Shown here piece after piece: positions 1-5,767 of a DNA stretch of 10,035 bases; positions within the stretch are counted from its first letter, which is position 1, and the number at the start of each line of letters is the position of its first letter. The notes beneath the pieces are model-generated. The model made no database searches. It saw only the letters and a list, made by a program, of their open reading frames with translations, and was not told where the DNA came from. Position numbers and translations under genes: made by a program. Source of the stretch: Gammaproteobacteria bacterium (GTDB lineage Bacteria > Pseudomonadota > Gammaproteobacteria > Arenicellales > JAOTYS01); NCBI GenBank assembly GCA_029861795.1, contig JAOTYS010000142.1:1-10035 (forward strand), written 5' to 3'.

Positions 1-1247
1 ATTCCGTTGAATCCAGAAAATCTGCTTGGCGTACACCGCTCATCATATTAGTCGGTGGATGTCTGATTGCTCTAGTCGGTTTTGGTGTGCGCTCGGTGTT
101 CGGTCTGTTTCTAGAACCGATGACAGTGGCAAAAGGATGGAACCGCGAAACCTTCGCCCTCGCCATGGCAATACAAAATCTGCTTTGGGGTATCGGTCTG
201 CCTTTTGCGGGAGCGATAGCCGATCGCGTCGGTCCAGTGCGGGTCATCGCGGGCGGCGCGGTGGTGTATGCCCTCGGTGTTTGGGGAATGGCCGAGGCGA
301 ACGGGGCGTTGGCACTGCATTTCTTCGGCGGAATCTTGACCGGGTTGGGCGTTGCATTCACTGCGTTTTCATTGGCGCTAGCCAGCATGGCCCGGGTCGT
401 CGGGCCCGAGAAGCGATCACTTGCACTTGGGCTTGGCACCGCAGCAGGGTCCTTGGGTCAGGTCGTCTTCTCTCCCTTAAGCCAGGGTTTTATCAGCGTC
501 TTTGGGTGGCATACCGCGCTGCTCATCTTGGCGGCCAGCACCCTTGCGCTGATCCCGCTTGCGTTTGTGTTGCCCAATGCGACGCAGGCCTGCGGAGAAC
601 CTACAATTGATCAGAGTCTAGGTGAAGCGATACGCGAGGCGCGTGGGCACCGTGGCTTTGTATTGTTGACCACCGGGTTTTTCGTGTGTGGCTTTCATGT
701 CGCATTTATTACCGTCCACTTTCCCGCTTACGTCAGAGACCTCGGACTTGCTCCGCAGGTGGGCGCATACTCCATTGCCCTGGTCGGCCTGTTCAACATA
801 ATAGGCTCTTTCCTGTCCGGCATAGTCGGCCAACGCTGGAGCAAGAAACTCGGTTTGAGTGCGATCTATTTCTTGCGAGCGGTGACAATCACCGCATTGC
901 TGCTGGCGCCGGTCAGTAACTTCACCATCTACACATTCGCCTGTGTCATGGGCATTCTGTGGTTGTCCACTGTGCCGCTCACCACCGGCATCGTCGCCCA
1001 GGTCTTCGGGGTACGCTATTTGGCGACGCTGTTCGGTATTGTGTTTCTGAGCCACCAAATTGGCAGCTTTCTTGGCGTTTGGCTCGGTGGCTGGATATAC
1101 GACGCCACCGGTTCCTATAACCCCATGTGGTGGGCCGGGGTCGCATTTGGCCTTGCGGCTGCAGTGGTGCATCTACCGATCAATGAGCAGCCCCTGCCAA
1201 GGCTCAGTACAAGGTCTTCCGTAGGCGGGAATGCTGCTACATCATGA
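1..1247 (+). CDS. MFS transporter, 5' end cut by the window edge
   Basis: Inner-membrane secondary transporter of the major facilitator superfamily; the substrate is unknown. The frame is open from base 3, giving 414 visible residues. An internal GTG at 87 gives a shorter ORF, but the residues before it (TPLIILVGGCLIALVGFGV) form the first membrane helix, so the true start lies just upstream of the window. Alternating hydrophobic helices fill the protein, consistent with 12 segments. A motif-A-like loop, GAIADRVGPVRV, follows helix 2, and a hydrophilic central loop lies near bases 590-650. The N-terminal signature (RSVFGLFLEPM, then a WNRE stretch) resembles YcxA/monocarboxylate-type MFS proteins; this is recall, not a search. 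The stop overlaps the next start as ATGA, so the two genes are probably cotranscribed and translationally coupled. Confidence 0.93.
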   Translation, partial: SVESRKSAWRTPLIILVGGCLIALVGFGVRSVFGLFLEPMTVAKGWNRETFALAMAIQNLLWGIGLPFAGAIADRVGPVRVIAGGAVVYALGVWGMAEANGALALHFFGGILTGLGVAFTAFSLALASMARVVGPEKRSLALGLGTAAGSLGQVVFSPLSQGFISVFGWHTALLILAASTLALIPLAFVLPNATQACGEPTIDQSLGEAIREARGHRGFVLLTTGFFVCGFHVAFITVHFPAYVRDLGLAPQVGAYSIALVGLFNIIGSFLSGIVGQRWSKKLGLSAIYFLRAVTITALLLAPVSNFTIYTFACVMGILWLSTVPLTTGIVAQVFGVRYLATLFGIVFLSHQIGSFLGVWLGGWIYDATGSYNPMWWAGVAFGLAAAVVHLPINEQPLPRLSTRSSVGGNAATS

Positions 1248-1792
1248 GTGATCAGGATATCACCGCCGTGCTTGCTTTCTGGTTCAAAGAACTTGAGCCA
1301 AAACAATGGTTTGAAAAGGGCGGAGCTGTTGACGACATGATTCACACTCGCTTCCAGAGCCTCTACGAACGCCTGGCGGAGCTCGTCCCCTCTCAATGGA
1401 AGGGTTCTGCGGAAGGCTGTCTCGCCGCCATAATCGTTCTCGATCAGTTTCCCCGTAATTTGTTCCGCAACAATGCCCGTGCGTTCGTCACTGACAACGC
1501 CTCGCTGGCACTTGCCAAGCACGCCATTAACCAGGGCTTAGATCAGAAACTGACTACTGTGCAGCGTAAATTTCTTTATATGCCTTTCCAGCACAGCGAA
1601 GATGCCGCAGATCAAACCCAATCGGTGCAATTATTCACCCAGCTCGGCGACGAACCAACACTTGAGTATGCAAAACAGCACAAGGAAGTGATCGACCGAT
1701 TCGGTCGTTTCCCCCACCGCAATGCGGTACTTGGTCGCGATTCAACGGAGGAAGAGCTCGCCTTCATCGCTGAGTCGGGATCCGGTTTCTAG
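1244..1792 (+). CDS. DUF924 family protein
   Basis: A 182-residue soluble protein matching the DUF924 family (Pfam PF06041) in length and layout. It opens with a VLAFWFKE segment, has IIVLDQFPRNLFR near residues 64-76, then FLYMPFQHSED, and a C-terminal RFGRFPHRNAVLGR block near residues 150-163. These are the conserved blocks of the family. DUF924 proteins are helical and TPR-like by fold assignment, and no biochemical activity is established. There is no signal peptide or membrane segment, so it is probably cytoplasmic. The ATG overlaps the stop of the MFS gene, and the start is supported by this coupling. It is the last gene of its transcription unit; a hairpin-rich repeat element begins about 115 bp downstream. 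Family assignment is strong and function is unknown. Confidence 0.92.
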   Translation: MSDQDITAVLAFWFKELEPKQWFEKGGAVDDMIHTRFQSLYERLAELVPSQWKGSAEGCLAAIIVLDQFPRNLFRNNARAFVTDNASLALAKHAINQGLDQKLTTVQRKFLYMPFQHSEDAADQTQSVQLFTQLGDEPTLEYAKQHKEVIDRFGRFPHRNAVLGRDSTEEELAFIAESGSGF

Positions 1793-2203
1793 CCGATGGG
1801 GATTTGCTGTACGCGAGCTATCATTAGCAAAGAAGGTAACACCTGTTTACGAAGTCGGTCTGAATCGTTACACCACGGCCCACTGGCGTCCCATAAACTC
1901 ACAACCGTCATGCCGGAAGCGCCGCGGGCGTTATTCGGCATCTAGTAAATCATTAAAATCCCCGGATTCCCGATAAGCGCTACGCGCTCCCCGTTTTCAC
2001 GGGAACAAGCTTCCGCGATGACAAGCAGAGCGATGACTAATCATGTGCACAATGAGGTTCACAGTATGAATCGCTTCGCCGTCAAGGATTTTGACCCGAT
2101 CTATTTTCATTTTTCTCTGACGGTAGAGGCCACGATCGAATCGTGAACGTTGGGCCTTAATAAACATCTATATATTTCAAACGGTTACCCATTCGTTCGA
2201 TTT
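1793..2203. other. Intergenic stretch between the DUF924 gene and the two-component operon
   Basis: No convincing gene is visible. Besides the inverted-repeat element at 1907-2022 it holds a 26-codon ATG-TGA reading frame at 2066-2146, preceded by GAGG 8 nt upstream, which is too short to call. A 6 bp hairpin (CACGAT-CGA-ATCGTG, 2131-2145) sits inside weaker AGGCC/GGCCT arms at 2127-2131 and 2153-2157, without a T-run, so it is not a clear terminator. From about 2160 the base composition becomes AT-rich as the promoter is approached. Confidence 0.5.
1907..2022. repeat. MITE/REP-like inverted-repeat element, ~116 bp
   Basis: The ends are near-perfect 14 bp inverted repeats: GTCATGCCGGAAGC at 1907-1920 and GCTTCCGCGATGAC at 2009-2022, 12 of 14 matching. 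Two hairpins lie inside. One spans 1910-1941, with outer arms ATGCCG/CGGCAT and inner GCGCC/GGCGT-type pairing. The second spans 1967-2005, with arms TTCCCG/CGGGAA enclosing AGCGC-TAC-GCGCT. GCGATGAC recurs at 2030-2037. The architecture resembles the short palindromic GTCAT...ATGAC elements dispersed between genes in many proteobacteria. It sits downstream of a gene end, where such elements often act as terminators or mRNA-end stabilisers. Whether it is multicopy cannot be judged from one window. Confidence 0.6.
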
Positions 2204-2220
2204 CTTAAGATTATCTTAAA
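2204..2220 (+). promoter_or_regulatory. PmrA/QseB-like response-regulator box
   Basis: CTTAAG-ATTAT-CTTAAA is a direct repeat with a 5 nt spacer. It matches the yTTAAk-N5-yTTAAk pattern known for PmrA (BasR) and QseB operators except at the last base. It overlaps the predicted -35 region, the usual place for activation by OmpR-family regulators. A QseB/PmrA-type regulator is encoded about 700 bp downstream in the same apparent operon, so autoregulation is the natural inference. Confidence 0.65.
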
Positions 2221-2239
2221 ACTACTGTCGCAAGATAAT
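2211..2239 (+). promoter_or_regulatory. Candidate sigma70 promoter of the exported-protein/RR/HK operon
   Basis: The -10 hexamer GATAAT (2234-2239) matches TATAAT at 5 of 6 positions. Seventeen bases upstream lies a poor -35, TTATCT (2211-2216), overlapped by the PmrA-like box. A weak -35 under an activator site is typical of regulator-dependent promoters. Transcription would start near 2246, leaving a leader of about 46 nt before the GTG at 2292. Confidence 0.5.
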
Positions 2240-2291
2240 AGAATCTAGTATGGTCGGAACAATCCCCGGTAAGGCAAGGGAGGATTCGGGC

Positions 2292-2885
2292 GTGCAAAGA
2301 ATTGGGACTGTTGTACCGATGTTGTTGCTAACGCTCTTGTGTGGGCAAGCCATAGGCGCGGAGAAGTCAAACGGTAACACCGTGGCTGTGACCGCAAACG
2401 GCGCACCTGTATTTGAGATACATCGGACCAAGAGCGGGCGGATTCGCTACGAGCTAAACAACGAATGGTTACTAGGGATGAGTCTAGGTGTAACGCCGAT
2501 GCATCTGGTGGACTCACGTCCTAGCAGTACGGCATTGGCGCCTCATTTTGATCTTTACGATATATTGCACGCTCCCGAAGCAAGGTCGTTTGCTGCTCTA
2601 TCCAAATCCCATCGAAAGATTAGGTGGTATTGGACCATAGGGTCAACAAACTACCTAACCGATCAAAGCCCCATTAACCATAGTTTTGATTTCAGATCTG
2701 ATTTGGTCCGACACTTTTCGTTGCAGACCAAGGCTGGTTTTGTAATGCCATTCGGCGATCATTGGCTATTGGGTGGTGCGCTTAGCGCGGATAAGCGCAT
2801 TGACGATGGATCCATGACGTTTGTTGATGAGGCAGAGGACGATACGTCGGCTGGTGCGTATCTTGGCATCAGGCTCACTTATTAA
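2292..2885 (+). CDS. Exported protein, probable small outer-membrane beta-barrel, unrecognised family
   Basis: I do not recognise the family. I chose the GTG at 2292 over the ATG at 2250: it has a strong Shine-Dalgarno (GGGAGG, 2278-2283) 8 nt upstream, and the ATG would lie only a few bases from the predicted transcription start. From GTG the 197-residue protein begins with a clean signal peptide: MQR, a hydrophobic run to about residue 16, and likely cleavage after IGA at 23. The mature part has alternating amphipathic strands (WLLGMSLGVTP, RWYWTIGSTNYL, LQTKAGFVMPFG, WLLGGALSA) and ends GAYLGIRLTY. A C-terminal aromatic residue on a strand is the usual beta-signal of outer-membrane barrels. 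The Cys in the leader is preceded by Leu, so a lipobox is unlikely. It is first in the operon, 33 bp before the response regulator, suggesting an envelope output or sensing partner of that system. It is not a YgiW/BOF protein, the usual qseBC neighbour. Confidence 0.75.
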   Translation: MQRIGTVVPMLLLTLLCGQAIGAEKSNGNTVAVTANGAPVFEIHRTKSGRIRYELNNEWLLGMSLGVTPMHLVDSRPSSTALAPHFDLYDILHAPEARSFAALSKSHRKIRWYWTIGSTNYLTDQSPINHSFDFRSDLVRHFSLQTKAGFVMPFGDHWLLGGALSADKRIDDGSMTFVDEAEDDTSAGAYLGIRLTY

Positions 2886-2918
2886 ACAACTCTGTTGTCC
2901 TAGGGGAACACTCAATAC

Positions 2919-3584
2919 TTGCGTATCCTTCTAGTAGAAGATGACGCCCTGTTCGGTGACGGACTTCAGACTGGTCTCATGCAGCACGGGTTTACCGTTG
3001 ATTGGATAAAACAGGGCAGACAAGCACTGCACGCTTTGCGGGTGGAGTCGTTTGACGCCGTAATCCTCGATTTGGGTTTGCCCGACACGGATGGGATTGC
3101 CGTGCTTCAGGAATGCCGGACCCGAGATGATAGAGTTCCGATGCTGGTACTCACCGCTCGGAATGCAGTGGACGATAAACTTCAATGCTTGGACGGTGGA
3201 GCAGACGACTATTTAGTTAAGCCAATAGACATTCGAGAGGTGGCTGCACGTCTGCGGGCATTACTTCGACGCAAAGACGGGCGGGCAAAATCGGCCATCC
3301 GCCATGGCAACATAGAACTTGATCCGCTCGCTCATAAGGTGGTCGTAAACGGGCGCTCCATCGAACTCTCACACCGCGAATTCGAAATACTCCACACATT
3401 GATTCGAGCACCAGGCACCGTAATGTCGAAAGAGCAACTGGAGCAAACCGTATACGGGTGGGTGACAGAAGTAGAGAGCAACGCGATTCAGGTGCATCTG
3501 CATAACTTGCGGCGCAAGATTGGTCGTGAGGTTATAAGAACGATTCGTGGCGTCGGTTATACCATTGAGCAACAACCGCAATGA
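2919..3584 (+). CDS. qseB: OmpR-family response regulator, QseB/PmrA type
   Basis: A 221-residue DNA-binding response regulator. The receiver domain (about 1-115) has the acidic pair D8/D9, phospho-acceptor D51 in VILDLGLP, switch T79 and Y98, and K101 in the VKP motif. A winged-helix effector domain (about 145-218) ends SNAIQVHLHNLRRKIG then IRTIRGVGYTI, diagnostic of the OmpR/PhoB class. RHGNIELDP and EVESNAIQVHLH are closest, by memory, to QseB; PmrA is the alternative. The start is TTG at 2919: an in-frame TAG at 2901 leaves no other start, RILLVEDD is the canonical N-terminus, and AGGGGA lies 11 nt upstream. It follows the exported protein by 33 bp and overlaps the kinase start by ATGA, so coupled translation with its partner is expected. 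The rare start and long spacing suggest modest expression. The symbol is by similarity only. Confidence 0.93.
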   Translation: MRILLVEDDALFGDGLQTGLMQHGFTVDWIKQGRQALHALRVESFDAVILDLGLPDTDGIAVLQECRTRDDRVPMLVLTARNAVDDKLQCLDGGADDYLVKPIDIREVAARLRALLRRKDGRAKSAIRHGNIELDPLAHKVVVNGRSIELSHREFEILHTLIRAPGTVMSKEQLEQTVYGWVTEVESNAIQVHLHNLRRKIGREVIRTIRGVGYTIEQQPQ

Positions 3585-5035
3585 TCCATTCCATCCGTTT
3601 TCGTCTCTTACTGGGGTTAACTGTGGTGATCATAAGCATATGGGTCTTGGTGGTCATTGCAACCTATCACGGGGCAAAATCCGAAGTGCGGGCATTGTTC
3701 GATACCCAACTTGAACAATCCGCACGTGTGGCGATGCGCACACTTCTCGGCCTACCCACGGCCAACGATGAGATTAAACCCGAGAGTACGATTTCGCCTC
3801 CAGAGGCGGAACAAGAGCAACACGCGCAATATAGAAAGAATCTTGTTGTACAAGTTTGGAATGACAAGGGGGAGCTTTTCTTGCACTCGCAGGATGCGCC
3901 GCTATTTCCGCTATCGACAGTCAGAGCCGGTTTTGCGAACTCAATGATCAACGACACGATCTGGCGGACATTTTCCTTTGAGGACAAGGCCCACGGACTT
4001 ACTATTCAAGCTGGAGAACCATACAGCGTTCGCGACTATTTGACGCAACATGTGGTGATCCAGACTTTGTATCCCATCATTATTGGGTTGCCAATTGTGA
4101 CCCTGTTGATTTGGTTTGCAGTGGGGAAAGGGCTAACGCCGCTTCGAAAATTGGCAAAGGAAGTAGGGGAGCGAGACCCGGACAATCTCGCGAGTATTCG
4201 TGCACCTTACGCACCAAACGAAGTACAACCCTTGGTTGACGAGCTTAACAGTCTGTTACAACGATTGGATGACAAGATTGAGAAAGAGCGCCGATTTACC
4301 GGAGATGCGGCACACGAGTTGCGGACCCCGCTGGCCGGGTTGAAAGCCCAAGCAGAAGTCGCGCTCGGGGCCCGAAATAAACAGGAACGACAGAAGGCGT
4401 TGACTAACATTTCAACCGGAGTCGATAGGGCGAGCCACTTGGTCGATCAATTACTAACCTTATCGCGGTTAGATGAATCGGCGTCCATTGACGATGGAAA
4501 CGTCAATCTTCTCGACACTGTGCGTACAGTCATTGCGGATTTACTCCCCTATGCCAATGAAAAGTCGACGGACATCAGCCTCGAGCATCACGGGCAAGGG
4601 CAATCATGGATACGGGGAAATAAAGAGGCAATGTATATATTGTTGCGAAACCTTGTCGACAATGCGATCCGTTACTCCCCCGAGCACTCTCTAGTGACAG
4701 TGAGCTTAGGGAGACGGGACGATTCCAATGTAATAGCGGTACAGGACCAAGGGCAAGGTATCCCGGTGCAGGACCGGCAGCGGGTGTTTGATCGATTTCA
4801 CCGCCGCTCAAATTCTGAAGCCTATGGGACAGGTTTGGGACTGTCTATAGTGAAACGAGTGATCGATCTACACAACGGCAAAGTGACCCTGCGGCAAGGC
4901 ACAAACGGTTCTGGTTTAAGCGTAGAAGTAATGTTCCCATCAGTAGACATTGAGTCTGCGTCAGACCCACTCACGACGACAGAACCCTCAATTCAGCATA
5001 GCGCCAGAGCGGATCGTTTGGCTACCGAGCACTGA
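3581..5035 (+). CDS. qseC: Sensor histidine kinase, QseC/PmrB type
   Basis: A 484-residue inner-membrane kinase that should autophosphorylate and pass phosphate to the regulator encoded just upstream. Membrane helix 1 is at about residues 8-29, a periplasmic domain of about 130 residues follows, and helix 2 is at about 163-185 (IIIGLPIVTLLIWFAVG). A HAMP-like linker runs to about 235. The H-box FTGDAAHELRTPLAGLKAQ carries phospho-acceptor H245. The HATPase_c domain has N-box N361 (LVDNAIRYSP), G1 DQGQGIP at 389-395, an F-box-like VFDRFHRR, and G2 GTGLGL at 416-421. All catalytic motifs are intact. H-box and helix 2 resemble QseC (TCS kinase family with the FTxDAxHELR box); PmrB is the alternative. 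The periplasmic sensor contains an acidic stretch (PPEAEQEQ) and its signal is unknown. The ATG overlaps the regulator stop, so both are one operon. Confidence 0.93.
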   Translation: MIHSIRFRLLLGLTVVIISIWVLVVIATYHGAKSEVRALFDTQLEQSARVAMRTLLGLPTANDEIKPESTISPPEAEQEQHAQYRKNLVVQVWNDKGELFLHSQDAPLFPLSTVRAGFANSMINDTIWRTFSFEDKAHGLTIQAGEPYSVRDYLTQHVVIQTLYPIIIGLPIVTLLIWFAVGKGLTPLRKLAKEVGERDPDNLASIRAPYAPNEVQPLVDELNSLLQRLDDKIEKERRFTGDAAHELRTPLAGLKAQAEVALGARNKQERQKALTNISTGVDRASHLVDQLLTLSRLDESASIDDGNVNLLDTVRTVIADLLPYANEKSTDISLEHHGQGQSWIRGNKEAMYILLRNLVDNAIRYSPEHSLVTVSLGRRDDSNVIAVQDQGQGIPVQDRQRVFDRFHRRSNSEAYGTGLGLSIVKRVIDLHNGKVTLRQGTNGSGLSVEVMFPSVDIESASDPLTTTEPSIQHSARADRLATEH

Positions 5036-5152
5036 GTCGTCCCACACTCTCCTTGTAGAATCGGCGTTGCCCAGAGGCGCGGCAACCGGTCTTAATCCCA
5101 GCTTAATTCTGCTTTGGTATTGTGGGCGCTCCGGTATCTTGGAGATGTGAAG

Positions 5153-5284
5153 ATGCGGTTTAAGATGGATTCTCCAATTGACTATGAACACGACCCCGCA
5201 TTCGTAAGTTTTGTCTACTACGTATATTTATTCTGTATAGGGTTCATCCCGGGTTTGATTTCGGGATACCTCATATGGGGATAA
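5153..5284 (+). CDS. Candidate 43-residue single-span membrane miniprotein
   Basis: A short reading frame with a good ribosome site: GGAG at 5141-5144, 8 nt before ATG 5153. The product starts MRFKMDSPIDYEHDPAF, a polar, mixed-charge head. It continues with VSFVYYVYLFCIGFIPGLIS and ends GYLIWG, so residues about 17-42 are almost wholly hydrophobic and aromatic: one membrane helix reaching the C-terminus, possibly kinked at the FIPG segment. I recognise no family. It begins 117 bp after the kinase stop, and small membrane proteins near two-component systems sometimes modulate the kinase, MgrB on PhoQ being the known case. That role here is inference. The frame is the same as that of the next gene, separated only by TAA and seven codons, so an N-terminal piece of one interrupted gene is the alternative. 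Confidence 0.5.
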   Translation: MRFKMDSPIDYEHDPAFVSFVYYVYLFCIGFIPGLISGYLIWG

Positions 5285-5305
5285 ATTCTGCTGGGCCCAC
5301 ACCTA

Positions 5306-5665
5306 ATGGCTAACGTTGCATACCAGCGCGACGCGACCTCGCGACAAGGCTTGCAATGGCTCAACAAAGATACGTTGACCTTAATCGTAGATGTGCGAGA
5401 GGAAGGCCTTGGTGCCAAAGGGTCCAACGCGCGCCGCCGCTATGCCCTGAAAGACTTAGAAGTAGCGCGAATCTCTTGCAGCAATCCGTACTGCCGTAAT
5501 GGAGGGGTTCCCCTTAGACCGATCGTCGAGGAACTATTTCTTTGGAGCGAAACGGAGCAACTGCGTATGGAGGTTTGTTGCGGACGAATGCAAACAGCCC
5601 ACAACCGTCCTGCGCTGATAAAGTGTCACAATCTGTTTCGCGTTCAAATAATGCTTAGTTCGTAG
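5306..5665 (+). CDS. Hypothetical Cys-rich protein, putative zinc-binding
   Basis: A 119-residue protein without signal peptide or membrane segment. The C-terminal half has ISCSNPYCRNGGVPL (C58, C63), then EVCCGRM (C91, C92) and KCHNLFRVQI (C107). The pattern CxNxxCxxGG ... CxG ... CxNxFxxxI recalls small uncharacterised zinc-ribbon-like proteins of proteobacteria whose four cysteines would bind one zinc ion. The family resemblance is from memory and no function is known. The N-terminal 45 residues are less distinctive. No Shine-Dalgarno is visible before ATG 5306, which is unusual next to the well-marked genes here. Translation could depend on the miniprotein frame ending 21 nt upstream in the same frame. 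A later TTG (5351 or 5375) is possible but has no ribosome site either. Confidence 0.65.
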   Translation: MANVAYQRDATSRQGLQWLNKDTLTLIVDVREEGLGAKGSNARRRYALKDLEVARISCSNPYCRNGGVPLRPIVEELFLWSETEQLRMEVCCGRMQTAHNRPALIKCHNLFRVQIMLSS

Positions 5666-5767
5666 TAATGGTGCGTTCACAGGTGCGTAGCGCCTAGATG
5701 AGTGGTCTCTAACCGTTAGCACCAAACTTACGCTCTGACTACTTTCGAAGACGACGGTGGAGTCGGA

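Noticed and set aside
1722..1976. 84-codon + frame overlapping the end of the DUF924 gene
   Set aside because: It is a shifted frame of the real gene that runs into the inverted-repeat element; its composition is basic and Ser-rich with no domain.
2292..2360. Lipoprotein signal in the exported protein, because of the Cys at residue 17
   Set aside because: The residue before Cys is Leu, not Gly/Ala/Ser, and a normal cleavage site after Ala23 follows.
5066..5086. GTTGCC...GGCAAC inverted repeat after the kinase gene as a terminator
   Set aside because: Only a 6 bp stem with a 9 nt loop and no following T-run; too weak to call a terminator.
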